From positions 1 through 47,422 of the forward strand of contig JAJZHK010000020.1 of the NCBI GenBank assembly GCA_021804565.1: DNA of 47,422 nucleotides, in the 5' to 3' direction. This DNA comes from Pseudomonadota bacterium. GTDB lineage: Bacteria > Pseudomonadota > Gammaproteobacteria > Pseudomonadales > Moraxellaceae. The notes beneath the pieces are model-generated. The model worked only from the letters and a program-made list of their open reading frames with translations, did not search any database and had not been told where the DNA came from. Shown in pieces: positions 16,436 to 25,433 of the stretch. Both the position numbers and the translations under genes were made by a program. Each line of letters opens with the position of its first letter. Position 1 is the stretch's first letter.

Positions 16436-19367
16436 GCGGCCCGGCCGACTCGCCATACTGACCATCGTCTCCAACAATTATCTGGCCTACGCCCGGACGC
16501 TGATGCAGAGCGTCGCCCGCCAACATCCCGAGGCCGATCGCTACACCCTGATCGTCGATCGTGACCTCGAGCCGGCGCGCCGCTGTTCTGAGGACTTCAC
16601 CGTGCTCAGCAGCGCCGACGTCGGTGTCCCTGACGGCGAGGCCTTCTTTTTTCGTTACACCATTCTTGAGGCCAACACGGCGGTCAAGCCCTGGGGTTTG
16701 CAGCACCTGCTCGACCAGGGTTACCAGCGGGTCTGCTACATCGATCCTGACATCGCGCTCTACCATCCCCTGCAGGAGGTGATGGACCTGCTGGAGGCGC
16801 GGGCCAGCATGGTGCTGACCCCGCATTTGCTGGCCCCGGTCAGCGATGACAGCTTGCCCGGTGAGCTCGAGATACGTCGCGCCGGCAGCTACAACCTCGG
16901 CTTCATCGCCCTCGCCGAGCACCCGGCGACGCGCGCCATGCTGCACTGGTGGCAGGGCAAGTTGCGTTATGACTGTGTCAATGACGCCCAGCGTGGCATC
17001 TTTGTCGATCAGAGCTGGATGGACCTGGTGCCCGGCCTCTTCGCTGACGTCGCCATCCTGCGTCACCCGGGTTATAACGTCGCCTACTGGAATCTCGCGC
17101 AACGTCCGCTCAAGGCTGACGCCGACGGCGGTGAGGTGCTCGGTCAGCCGCTGGTATTTTTTCATTTCAGCGGCCTCGATCCACAGCATCCCGAGCCTTT
17201 GTCCAAGCACCAAAATCGCTACACCCTGGCCGATCTGCCGGCGCTGGCCGCCTTGGTACGCGCCTACGCGGCGCGCGTCTGCAGTCTCGATCAGGGTTTT
17301 CGCCAGCTGCCCTATGGCTACGGCTTTTTCGACGATGGTGAGCGTGTTCTCGACGCCTACCGGGCCTTCTATCGCCGCAATCCGGCTTGGCAGGCGCTGC
17401 TCGGCGCCCGGCCTTTTGCCAGCGCCCGGCCCTACCATCAGCCCTGGCTGGATCCGGCCGCTCCCGCCCTCGAGCTGCCGGTCGCGGTGCGCGCCTTGTG
17501 GGAGTCGCGCCCGGACCTGCAGCGGGCCTTCGCTATCAGCCAGGCGAGCGGCTGTCGCCAGCTGCTGCAGCATCTGCGTCAGGATACGCCCGCCGGTTTT
17601 CCGGCCGCCATCCTCGACCTGGATGCACCCGGTCTGGCCCCAGCGCAGCCGGCCCAGTTGCGCGCTGAACGGCTGTTCATGAGTCTGCTCGGCCGTCTGC
17701 CCAGCGCCGGAAAAATGCGCCTGGCCACACGCCTCTGCAGGACCCGTCCGGGGGCGCTGCTGCTGGCGGTCTATGTCATTCTGAGCGCCGAGGGACGGCG
17801 GCCCGGCTGGCGGCAGCGCTGGCGCCAGTGGCTGCAGCGTACAGCGGCGCCGACGGTGGTGAGCGAGCCTTGCACCTACTGGCTGGATGACGCCGACAGC
17901 CGGGAACAGGGCATCTGGGTGGGCCCCTGCTTCACGGTGGTCGCCGCGGCAGCGTCCTCATTGCACATCGAGGGACAGGCCCCGCAGGCCGGTGGCGAGC
18001 TGCGTATCCTCTGGGAGGGTCGACAGCTGGCCAGCCTGGCTATGCCCGAGGGCCGCTTTCATCTGCATACCGAGCTCCACGGCATCAGCGGCTGGGGGCG
18101 GCTGAGCCTGCACTGTACGCAGTCCTTCATCCCTGCCATGAGCGGTTTGGGCGCCGACCTGCGCCGCCTGAGCTGGCGTTTGCAGCGTCTGCGTCTGGGG
18201 GCGGACGTCCCCGTCGATAGCCAGCGCAGCCCGATACGGCTCGAGCGCCGGCAGCAGCTGCCGGCACCGGGGATCGATATCGTCGGTTACGTCCATTCTG
18301 CCCATGGCGTCGGCGAAGCTGCACGCTCCATGGCGCGCGCGGCAGCGGCCGGTCCACTGCCGTACCGACTGATCGACATGGGTTTCCAGACGTCTTATCC
18401 GCAGACCGACCATAGCGTCGATGGCGGTGCCGTGCAGCAGGCGCAGAGCATCGCCTTGCTGGTGGTGAACGCCGACCAGTCGGCAGCGACCCAGAACTAC
18501 CTCGACCAGAAAGCGGTCAGTCCGCATCGCATCGCGCACTGGGTCTGGGAGCAGGAGAGCTGGCCGGCCAAGTTCGACGCCGCCTTTGCCGGTCTGGCCG
18601 AGATCTGGGTGCCTTCCGCCTTCGTTCAGGCGGCGGTGTCGGAGCGCAGTCCTTGTCCGGTCTTCGTCCAGCCTTACTGTGTCGAGTTTGCACGGCCGGC
18701 GGGTGATGAGCGGCGGCGCTTTGGCCTGCCTGAGGACAAGCTGCTGGTGCTCGTCATGTACGACTTCAACTCCTACACCTATCGCAAGAATCCACAGGCG
18801 GCCATCGCCGCCTTCCGCCAGGCCGGCCTAGCCCAGGCCGTCCTGGTCATCAAGACCTCGGCCGGCAGCATGCACGCCGAGGCGATGCAGGAGCTGCGGG
18901 CAGCGCTGGCCGACCTCAGCGACCGGGTCATCATCATCGACCGCTATCTCGATCGCGCCCAGGCGCATGCCTTGCAGGCCTGCTGTGACATCTTGCTGTC
19001 GCTGCACCGGGCGGAGGGCTTTGGCCTCAATATCGCCGAGATGATGTACCTGGGTAAACCGGTCATCGCCACCGGCTGGTCCGGCAATATGCAGTTCATG
19101 GACCGCCAGAACTCGGTGCCGGTGGCCTATGAGCTGCGCCCCCTCGAGCAGCCGCTGGGGGTCTACGAAGCCGGGCCGCGCTGGGCGGAAGCTGACATTG
19201 AGCACGCCGCGCACGCCCTGCGCGAGCTGTGCAAGGATGCCGAGCGGCGTCGCACCATGGGTGCCCGTGCCCGCGCCAGCATCGAAGCCCAGCTCTCGTC
19301 GGCGGTCCTCGGCCAGCGCATGGCCAGTCGCCTGCGTGATTTTGCCGAACGCCGGTTCTTGTGTTGA
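16416..19367 (+). CDS. bifunctional glycosyltransferase: GT8-like domain fused to GT4 domain
   Basis: This 983-residue protein starts at ATG 16416, with AGGAGG at 16401-16406; upstream in-frame ATGs lie within the previous gene. Residues 1-300 form a GT-A fold like GT8 proteins, with ILTIVSNNYLAYARTLMQS and a DxD metal site in YIDPDIALYHP (around residue 110). Residues about 300-610 are a linker of unclear fold. Residues from about 615 (IDIVGYVHSAHGVGEAARSM) to the end are a GT4 domain with the E-x7-E pair Glu867/Glu875 in AEGFGLNIAEMMYLG. Two folds imply two different sugar additions. The fusion closes the overlapping operon. Confidence 0.85.
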   Translation: MQPAPSERPGRLAILTIVSNNYLAYARTLMQSVARQHPEADRYTLIVDRDLEPARRCSEDFTVLSSADVGVPDGEAFFFRYTILEANTAVKPWGLQHLLDQGYQRVCYIDPDIALYHPLQEVMDLLEARASMVLTPHLLAPVSDDSLPGELEIRRAGSYNLGFIALAEHPATRAMLHWWQGKLRYDCVNDAQRGIFVDQSWMDLVPGLFADVAILRHPGYNVAYWNLAQRPLKADADGGEVLGQPLVFFHFSGLDPQHPEPLSKHQNRYTLADLPALAALVRAYAARVCSLDQGFRQLPYGYGFFDDGERVLDAYRAFYRRNPAWQALLGARPFASARPYHQPWLDPAAPALELPVAVRALWESRPDLQRAFAISQASGCRQLLQHLRQDTPAGFPAAILDLDAPGLAPAQPAQLRAERLFMSLLGRLPSAGKMRLATRLCRTRPGALLLAVYVILSAEGRRPGWRQRWRQWLQRTAAPTVVSEPCTYWLDDADSREQGIWVGPCFTVVAAAASSLHIEGQAPQAGGELRILWEGRQLASLAMPEGRFHLHTELHGISGWGRLSLHCTQSFIPAMSGLGADLRRLSWRLQRLRLGADVPVDSQRSPIRLERRQQLPAPGIDIVGYVHSAHGVGEAARSMARAAAAGPLPYRLIDMGFQTSYPQTDHSVDGGAVQQAQSIALLVVNADQSAATQNYLDQKAVSPHRIAHWVWEQESWPAKFDAAFAGLAEIWVPSAFVQAAVSERSPCPVFVQPYCVEFARPAGDERRRFGLPEDKLLVLVMYDFNSYTYRKNPQAAIAAFRQAGLAQAVLVIKTSAGSMHAEAMQELRAALADLSDRVIIIDRYLDRAQAHALQACCDILLSLHRAEGFGLNIAEMMYLGKPVIATGWSGNMQFMDRQNSVPVAYELRPLEQPLGVYEAGPRWAEADIEHAAHALRELCKDAERRRTMGARARASIEAQLSSAVLGQRMASRLRDFAERRFLC

Positions 19368-19426
19368 GCGTGCGTCGTCCTTGCAGTATGGTGAGGCTGA
19401 TCTTACCGAAGGGAGTCACAGATCTC

Positions 19427-19879
19427 ATGATCCAACGTCTAGGATGCATCCTGTTGGGCGGCTCGATGATGATGGCCGGCTGGGCAGAAGAGGGGGCCAT
19501 GCAGGCCGGCCTGTGGTCCATGCAGATGCAGGGCAATATCCATATCGCCATGCCACCGATCGATAGCCCGCTGCACAGCACCCGCCAGGTCTGCATCAAG
19601 GCCGGGCAGTCCAGCGTCGAGTCTTTCCTGCCGGCGCATCATGTCCAGTGTGACACCCAGCACACGCCGGCCGGTCCAGGCAAGGAGAACTGGAGCATCA
19701 CCTGCACGGTGCCGCAGGCGCGGGTGACCCAAACCGGCTGGATCGCCAGTTCCGGCAAAAGCATGAGCGCGCACTGGCTGATGAATATGACGACGAGCGG
19801 CGCCGTCGCCACCACCACCCAGACCACCATGGACATGCAGGGGCAGTGGCTGTCGGCCGATTGCGCTTCGGTGCATTGA
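19427..19879 (+). CDS. DUF3617-type small exported protein
   Basis: This 150-residue protein starts at ATG 19427 with GAAGGGAG upstream. A short hydrophobic signal peptide (MIQRLGCILLGGSMMMAGW) precedes a mature domain. The mature domain opens with QAGLWSMQMQ, carries QVCIKAGQ, and has paired Cys residues. This is the pattern of the DUF3617 family of periplasmic proteins of unknown function. Its C-terminal half is rich in Thr, Met and Ser. It follows the glycan operon by 59 bases and may be transcribed with it; a link to the polysaccharide is unproven. Confidence 0.7.
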   Translation: MIQRLGCILLGGSMMMAGWAEEGAMQAGLWSMQMQGNIHIAMPPIDSPLHSTRQVCIKAGQSSVESFLPAHHVQCDTQHTPAGPGKENWSITCTVPQARVTQTGWIASSGKSMSAHWLMNMTTSGAVATTTQTTMDMQGQWLSADCASVH

Positions 19880-19917
19880 CGCCGAGCTGAACGGCGCATC
19901 ACGCAGGAGACGTTATT

Positions 19918-20910
19918 GTGGGTTTGTTGCGTTGCCTGCTGGCGGTGCTGGTCATGGCCTCACACGCGGGATGGCGTCTCGGTGACGTCAATCCCGGCGT
20001 CAGTGCCGTGGTGATCTTCTTCATGATCAGCGGCTATGTCATGACGGCGCTGCTGCACGTCCACTACACCCGCCTCAGTGCGATGGGCGCCTTCCTGCTC
20101 GATCGTTGTGCCCGACTTTTTCCGCAGTTTCTTTTCTACACCCTGCTCGCCGGCTGCTGCGTGCGCAGCGGCCTCTTGCCGCAGCCTTTTTGGGTGGCGG
20201 ACACCAGCTGGCTCAAGTTCCTCGGCAATTTTCTTATGCTGCCCAATGGCTTTTACATGTTTCTCGGCATGGACCGGGCGCTGGTTTTGCCGCAGAGCTG
20301 GACTTTGGGTCTGGAGCTTTGCTTTTATGCCGTCTTTCCCTTGCTCATCGGCGGGCGCCGCAAGCTGTTCGCCGGCGCCCTGTCGGTGCTGGTTTTTATC
20401 GCCGCCTGGTCAGGTCACCTGGCGACCGATGTCTATGGCTACCGCCTCTTGCCGGGAACCTTGTTCATCTTTCTCAGCGGCAGTGCCATGTACGATCTGC
20501 GCAAGGCCGGCCAGCCGGCTGTGCTGCTGCACGCCTTCCTGCTGGCGGTCTGGCTGGGCGCAGGGGCCCTCTACATCGCCATGCGCCTGCATCCTTACCT
20601 GGCGGTGCCCAACAATCCATCGGTCCTGGTCGGTATCCTCGTCGGCCTGCCGCTGGTTTACGGGCTGAGCGGACGACCCGAGACGGCGTTCAGCCGCTAC
20701 GCCGGTGACCTCAGCTACGGGCTTTATCTGAACCACTTCCTCGGCCTATGGATCGTCCAGGCCTGGCTGACCGGGGCGACGGTCCTGGACAGGGTTGTGC
20801 TGGTCTTGCTCCCGGCCCTGGCCATGTCGGCCGCCACCTACCGGCTGCTCGAACGCCCGGTTCTGCGTCGCCGTCGCCGTTGGCGCGCACAGTACGAGCG
20901 GTCTCACTGA
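19918..20910 (+). CDS. acyltransferase family 3 membrane protein
   Basis: This 330-residue polytopic membrane protein starts at GTG 19918 with AGGAG at about 19904. The first helix has the R-x10-H motif in RCLLAVLVMASH, then VVIFFMISGYVMTALL, LPQSWTLGLELCFYAVFPLL and DLSYGLYLNHFLGLW, all diagnostic of acyltransferase-3 proteins. The extreme N-terminus is shorter than usual, with the helix beginning at residue 2. It ends facing the convergent DUF4334 gene with an 8-base gap. It probably acylates a surface glycan, perhaps the product of the adjacent locus. Confidence 0.88.
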   Translation: MGLLRCLLAVLVMASHAGWRLGDVNPGVSAVVIFFMISGYVMTALLHVHYTRLSAMGAFLLDRCARLFPQFLFYTLLAGCCVRSGLLPQPFWVADTSWLKFLGNFLMLPNGFYMFLGMDRALVLPQSWTLGLELCFYAVFPLLIGGRRKLFAGALSVLVFIAAWSGHLATDVYGYRLLPGTLFIFLSGSAMYDLRKAGQPAVLLHAFLLAVWLGAGALYIAMRLHPYLAVPNNPSVLVGILVGLPLVYGLSGRPETAFSRYAGDLSYGLYLNHFLGLWIVQAWLTGATVLDRVVLVLLPALAMSAATYRLLERPVLRRRRRWRAQYERSH

Positions 20911-20918
20911 GGCCTGCC

Positions 20919-21608
20919 TCAAGGAGGCGTCGGCACCTGCTCATCCAGGGTCAGGGTGAACCAGCCGCCAGCGATATGCTTGTGGGTCCAGACGCCGAGC
21001 AGGACGCGCTGACCCGCTTGGTTCTCGAGCCACTTGAAGTAGTCTTTCCAGGGCTGGTGGTCGTAGTTCATCGTCGCCGTCGGCACGCCGCGAAAGCGGA
21101 TGTCGGTCATCCCGACATTGCCCCAGAGTGGCACGGGGATATAGAGGCGACGACGCCAGTTGAGCAGCAGGGGATCGCCCTTATCGGCGCTGCGATAGCG
21201 CTTGCCCCAGTGGATGCCCAGCTTGCCGAGCGGACGCACGATGGCCCACTCGGCCAGGTCGAGCACCGAGCTGCGGGTGCGCAGGATACGACCACGCCAG
21301 GTGTGGCCGATCATGTCGTCGGCCGCGCTGACCGGCTCCAGGGTGTCATAAAGCCGCAGCAGGTCCTGTTCGGCGTAGGCGATATCGGCGCCGCTCAAAA
21401 TCGCCTGTTTGAGCGTCTCGACGGACGGGCTCGGCTCCCCTGCGGAGCGGCGGCCGGTCTGGGGCTGCAGGTAGCACAAACCACCGATGGCATAGTTGAT
21501 AGGAAAAAACAGCAGCTGTGTCAGGTCGTAGACCGGTGGCGGCAGGGATAAAACCCGGCGTCGCGGGGCTGCTCTGAGCGCGTGTGCGGGATGCTGATCC
21601 TGACTCAT
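20919..21608 (-). CDS. GXWXG / DUF4334 domain protein
   Basis: This 229-residue soluble protein has a GXWXG-type segment (DDMIGHTWRGRIL) in the middle. Its DUF4334-like C-terminal half includes RLYIPVPLWGNVGMTDIRFR and ATMNYDHQPWKDYF. This two-domain architecture is common next to TetR regulators and in lipid-related operons, but its biochemical role is not established. The start overlaps the stop of the upstream TetR gene (ATGA), so both are one transcript, likely repressed by that TetR. Confidence 0.85.
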   Translation of the reverse strand: MSQDQHPAHALRAAPRRRVLSLPPPVYDLTQLLFFPINYAIGGLCYLQPQTGRRSAGEPSPSVETLKQAILSGADIAYAEQDLLRLYDTLEPVSAADDMIGHTWRGRILRTRSSVLDLAEWAIVRPLGKLGIHWGKRYRSADKGDPLLLNWRRRLYIPVPLWGNVGMTDIRFRGVPTATMNYDHQPWKDYFKWLENQAGQRVLLGVWTHKHIAGGWFTLTLDEQVPTPP

Positions 21609-22213
21609 GGTCCGACTCCTGTGCTTGATGGTGAAAAACTGGCCCAGCAGGCTTCCTCGGCCTGCATCAGCAGGTGCTCGCTGATCTGCAGGTAGCCGCT
21701 GTATTCAGCCTTGAAGAGGCCGACGAAGGCGCCCCAGATCAGCGCCATCAGCGCCTCTGCCGGCATGTCCCGGGCGACCCCGGCCTGTCGGCTGGCGACG
21801 CAGTAGGCCCAGATCGGCACCAGAACCTGGCGTTCGATGGCGCGGCTGTCCTCGTCGAGATAGGGCTGGTGGTGGTGCAGCTCGAGAAAGCGAAACTCGA
21901 GCGGATGCTCGCGGGCGAAGCGGGCGAGCTGCTGCCAGAGCTGGGTGAACAGGGCGCGCGTCGGCAATTCCAGATGGAGTTCACGCAGCAGCTGTTCGCG
22001 GAGCAGGTTTTTGGCGTGCTGAAAGACGGCATTGACCAAAACTTCCTTGCTGCTGAAGTGGCGGTAGATCGTTCCTGCGCCCACCCCGGCGTGCCTGGCC
22101 AGGTCGGGCATCGCCGTGCCCGCGTAGCCGCGCTCGGCAAACAGGGTCAGCGCAGCCTGCAAAATGCGTGCAGGCTTGTCCTCGGGCTTGCCGGCTGGGG
22201 CTTTCATCGTCAC
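21605..22213 (-). CDS. TetR-family transcriptional regulator
   Basis: This 202-residue protein has a classic TetR N-terminal helix-turn-helix: ARILQAALTLFAERGYAGTA, then PDLARHAGVGAGTIYRHFSS. The ligand-binding C-terminal domain carries FRFLELHHHQPYL, which occurs in TetR members near lipid or solvent-response genes. A palindromic operator lies 33 bases upstream of its ATG, arguing for autoregulation of itself and the coupled DUF4334 gene. A second ATG two codons in is possible as start. Confidence 0.93.
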   Translation of the reverse strand: MTMKAPAGKPEDKPARILQAALTLFAERGYAGTAMPDLARHAGVGAGTIYRHFSSKEVLVNAVFQHAKNLLREQLLRELHLELPTRALFTQLWQQLARFAREHPLEFRFLELHHHQPYLDEDSRAIERQVLVPIWAYCVASRQAGVARDMPAEALMALIWGAFVGLFKAEYSGYLQISEHLLMQAEEACWASFSPSSTGVGP

Positions 22214-22245
22214 GGCTTCTCGTCCTGGCTGATCGTCATCGATAA

Positions 22246-22263
22246 GGAATGAATGTTCATTCC
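22246..22263. promoter_or_regulatory. TetR-type palindromic operator
   Basis: GGAATGAATGTTCATTCC is a perfect 8-base inverted repeat around a central TG. This matches the GAATGA-n-TCATTC pattern of many TetR-family operators. It lies in the only intergenic space upstream of the TetR gene and ahead of the divergent acyltransferase gene, so one repressor dimer could control both directions. Confidence 0.8.
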
Positions 22264-22390
22264 GTTTACTTTGACAGCCTACCTGCCTGCCGTCAAGGCG
22301 GTTCGCATCGACGCCGGCCGATCGTGCTCGGGCCGGAAAGCATGCTAGGATGGCCGGCTGCAGCTTGGACGGATGGCGCGGGGGTTTTTG

Positions 22391-23476
22391 ATGTTGTTGG
22401 AGGATGTTCTACAGCGTGGCCGAAACAACTTCGACCTGCTCCGTCTGATCGCCGCCTGGATGGTGGTCATCGGCCACTCCTACGCTTTTTATCCGCACAG
22501 CGGCTGGGATCCCTTGCTGGTCCTGACCCATCATGAAAGCGCCGGCTCCTTTGCGGTCTTCAGCTTTTTCCTGATCAGCGGCATGCTGGTCTCGGCCAGC
22601 TGGGAACGCGATCCGGTGGTCTGGCGCTATCTTTTACACCGTGCGGCCCGGCTGTGGCCGGCCTTGCTGGTCAACACCCTGCTGTTGGCCTTGCTCATCG
22701 TGCCGCTCTGGGATAGTGACCGCAGCTACGGGCAGATGCTCGGCCTGCCCCAGTTGTGGCGCTGGCTGCTGCACGTCGTGCTTTTGGGCAATGCCGAGGT
22801 GCTTGCGGTGCCGCATAGCTTCGTCTCCTCACACCTGCCTTACTATCCCAATCCGGTGGTCTGGACCCTGCCGATCGAGCTCAAGGCCTACCTCTTCGTC
22901 CTGGTCCTCGGCCTGATCGGCAGCCGTGACCACGCCTGGCGCTTCTGGCTGGCGCTGGCGCTGGCGCTGGCAGGCCTCGGGCAGATGACCCTGCACCCTT
23001 CCGCGATCGCCTTCTGGGCTGACTGGGGCCGTCGGGCGATTGGATACACCGCCCCGCCGATTCTGCTCTTTCTCGTCGGCATCCTGCTTTATCGCTGGCG
23101 GCGGCAGGTGCCGATACACGCCTGGCCGGTGCCGCTGCTCGGGATCGCCGCCTACATGCTGCGTGATAGCGTGTTCGGCGAAGCGCTGTGGTTGTCGACC
23201 TGGCTGCTGCTGCTGCTCTGGCTGGCCGCATGGCCGGCCTTGCGGCGCTGGGCGCCCGCCGAGGACCGCTCCTATGGTGTCTATCTCTATGCCTTCCCGG
23301 TCCAGCAGATGCTCGCCTGCCTGAGCCCCCACCTCAATCACTGGCTCAGCCTCATCCTCGTGCTGCCGGCAACCTGGACGCTGGCCGGCTGGTCCTGGCA
23401 TTTTGTCGAGAGACCGGCCCTACGCTGGGCGCAAAGCTATGGTGCGGGCCGCCGCCCGCTGCGGTCGGACGGATGA
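22391..23476 (+). CDS. acyltransferase family 3 membrane protein
   Basis: This protein of about 361 residues has many membrane helices. The first contains R-x10-H (RLIAAWMVVIGH), followed by FFLISGMLVSASW, a conserved PLWDSD loop, and NPVVWTLPIELKAYLFVLVL. These place it in the acyltransferase-3 family, in the group whose N-terminus reads NNFDLLRLIAAW. The start could be ATG 22391 or 22373. The stop overlaps the next gene (ATGA), pairing it with the GT-C-like membrane protein. The TetR operator lies in its upstream region. Substrate is unknown; O-acetylation of a surface glycan is likely. Confidence 0.87.
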   Translation: MLLEDVLQRGRNNFDLLRLIAAWMVVIGHSYAFYPHSGWDPLLVLTHHESAGSFAVFSFFLISGMLVSASWERDPVVWRYLLHRAARLWPALLVNTLLLALLIVPLWDSDRSYGQMLGLPQLWRWLLHVVLLGNAEVLAVPHSFVSSHLPYYPNPVVWTLPIELKAYLFVLVLGLIGSRDHAWRFWLALALALAGLGQMTLHPSAIAFWADWGRRAIGYTAPPILLFLVGILLYRWRRQVPIHAWPVPLLGIAAYMLRDSVFGEALWLSTWLLLLLWLAAWPALRRWAPAEDRSYGVYLYAFPVQQMLACLSPHLNHWLSLILVLPATWTLAGWSWHFVERPALRWAQSYGAGRRPLRSDG

Positions 23477-24876
23477 AAGGCTCGGCGTGGCAGCACGCGC
23501 TCTATCGCCCGGCCCTGGCCTTGGCCATCGTCTATGCCAGCCTGCTCTACGTTTTCATACTCCAGCACAGCGGCTTTTATACCGACGATTTCGACCGTAT
23601 GGTGGAAGCTGCGCACAGCAGCTTCTGGCAGGCGCTGTGGGTGCCGGTCGACGTCCATGAGGTGCCCGGCTTCAAGGCGCTGGCCTATCTCAGCTGTCGC
23701 TATGCGCCACTCAATTTTCCCTGGGCGATCGCTGAAATCGCCTTGCTGGAGCTGCTGTCGCTCTTGCTGATGGCGCGGATCCTGCGTCGCCTCGGCGGCG
23801 GCTGGCCCAGCCAGGTCATGCTCTTCTACTACGGTGCGCAGGTTTTTCTGCTCGGCACCATGAACTGGTGGGCCGCCAGCCTGCATCGTATGCCCTATGT
23901 GCTGATCTGCCTGCTGGCCTTCGACAGGCACCTGCGCGATCGCGACCGGATCGACAGGGCTTATCTGGTCCAGCAAGCCCTGCTCGTGGTGCTCGCCACC
24001 AGCTTCTTCGAGAAAGGCGTGTTCTTGCCCTTCTACCTGCTCGCCCTGGAGATGGCGCTGAGCTGGCGCCAGCAGCAAAAGCTGTTCAGCCGCCGGCTCT
24101 ACCCACTCCTGCTGCTGACACCGTGGTCGCTGATCTACATCCTCTGGTATGAGTTCTATGCGCCGGTCCTGCACGTCGCCGCCCCCAGCCATTGGGCCTT
24201 GACGCTGGCCATTGTCACCATCAACCTGAAGATACTCTGGAGTGGGCTGTGGACTTTTGCGGTGGCGCGTGTTCCGCTCGACCTCGCCCTGCCAGGCGTG
24301 CTCCTGCTCGCCGGCTGGGGGCGCCGCCGCCTGTGGCGGGCGCTGATCCCGGCGCTGATGCTGATCTTGACCTTGCTGGTCAATCTTTTCAGTGTCGCCG
24401 TGCAGCCGAGAACCCAGATTTTTGGTACGCAACTGGCGTACGCCTCGCGCTATTACTGGGACCTGCAGTTTCTTGTCGCCATTTTTGGGCGCATGCTTTG
24501 GTCGCCGGCCGCGGACAGCTGGGAGCTGCCGGGTTTGCCCGCGCTCCTGCTGATCTACGGCCTCGCCTTGGCCTACAGCGGCGCCTCGCTGACGCACGCC
24601 GAGACCACCTTCCTGCGCTCAGAAGAAGGGCAGAGGATGCAGTCGGCGCACGATTATCTGCAGAATCTGCGTCAGGACCTGGCCGCCCACCCCGGTCCTT
24701 TACGCCTTGAGGAGACCACTTTGGGGCGGCGAGCCTATTGTTGCCTGGCCATGCCGCCACGGCTGGCCGATGTTCTGGCGCTGTCTGATCCGCAACTCAT
24801 GTTTGTGCCCGCCGCCGAAGCAGATTGGCGGCTGAATGCTGAGGGTCATCTGCAACGCATAGACGCTGCGCGATGA
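23473..24876 (+). CDS. GT-C-like polytopic membrane protein, possible glycosyltransferase
   Basis: This 467-residue protein with about ten membrane helices starts at ATG 23473, overlapping the acyltransferase stop. After the first helix comes FYTDDFDRM, an acidic loop at the position where GT-C glycosyltransferases carry their catalytic Asp residues. Later comes NWWAASLHRMPYVLI and, near the C-terminus, a soluble segment. It is not a close match to any named family I can recall. A related protein is encoded at 25434-26885 on the other strand, sharing the WW-x-A/S-LHR motif. It may use a polyprenyl-linked sugar to modify a glycan in the periplasm (inference). Confidence 0.7.
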   Translation: MKGSAWQHALYRPALALAIVYASLLYVFILQHSGFYTDDFDRMVEAAHSSFWQALWVPVDVHEVPGFKALAYLSCRYAPLNFPWAIAEIALLELLSLLLMARILRRLGGGWPSQVMLFYYGAQVFLLGTMNWWAASLHRMPYVLICLLAFDRHLRDRDRIDRAYLVQQALLVVLATSFFEKGVFLPFYLLALEMALSWRQQQKLFSRRLYPLLLLTPWSLIYILWYEFYAPVLHVAAPSHWALTLAIVTINLKILWSGLWTFAVARVPLDLALPGVLLLAGWGRRRLWRALIPALMLILTLLVNLFSVAVQPRTQIFGTQLAYASRYYWDLQFLVAIFGRMLWSPAADSWELPGLPALLLIYGLALAYSGASLTHAETTFLRSEEGQRMQSAHDYLQNLRQDLAAHPGPLRLEETTLGRRAYCCLAMPPRLADVLALSDPQLMFVPAAEADWRLNAEGHLQRIDAAR

Positions 24877-24919
24877 GCGCTCTATGCTGAGCACAGGTCA
24901 TGGACAAGCGAGGTTCATC

Positions 24920-25420
24920 ATGGATGTCAAGGTATGGGTGCTCATCGTCGGCGTGGTCACGCTGGGCGCGGCGCAGGCGGATATTTACCGTAAAGTGGAA
25001 AACGGCCAGGTCATCTTTTCCGATCATCCTTTCGATGGCGCCGAGAAGATCGAGTTGAGCCCCCTGAACACCGTGCCGGCTGACAGCAGCGAGGCACAGG
25101 TGATGGAGAGTGCCGGCAAGCCCGGCGCAGCGTCGACCTACACGGTGAGCATCAGCTCGCCGGTCGATCAGCAGACCTACAACTACGCGCAGCCTATCGC
25201 GCTGGCCGCGCGGGTGGAGCCGGGCCTGAATGCCGGGGAGCGTATGGTCTGGACCCTGGATGGTCAGCCTCTGTCGCCTGCCGAGCACAGCTTGGGCCGC
25301 CTCGAGCGTGGTCAGCATGGGGTCCAGGTGCAGGTCTATGACCTGCACCAAAAACTCCTGGCCAGCGCCAGCGTCACCTTTTTCGTGCGCCAGACCTCGG
25401 CCTTGGTGCATCCGCATTGA
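24920..25420 (+). CDS. DUF4124 domain exported protein
   Basis: This 166-residue protein has a signal peptide (VKVWVLIVGVVTLGAAQA) and then the DUF4124 motif ADIYRKVENGQVIFSDHP. The second half (from about residue 75) is an Ig-like beta domain, with VSISSPVDQQTYNYAQPI and WTLDGQPL. I chose the ATG at 24920, giving a short positive N-terminus before the hydrophobic stretch. DUF4124 proteins are small periplasmic proteins of unknown role, often encoded near nitrogen-regulation genes in Pseudomonas-type genomes; here glnE is about 1.6 kb downstream. Confidence 0.8.
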   Translation: MDVKVWVLIVGVVTLGAAQADIYRKVENGQVIFSDHPFDGAEKIELSPLNTVPADSSEAQVMESAGKPGAASTYTVSISSPVDQQTYNYAQPIALAARVEPGLNAGERMVWTLDGQPLSPAEHSLGRLERGQHGVQVQVYDLHQKLLASASVTFFVRQTSALVHPH

Positions 25421-25433
25421 GGCGTGCCGGGCT

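Noticed and set aside
22951..22973. Hexamer-like repeat (CTGGCG) in the acyltransferase gene, considered as a phase-variation tract
   Set aside because: The unit is six bases and encodes Leu-Ala pairs in a membrane helix, so changes in copy number would not shift the frame.
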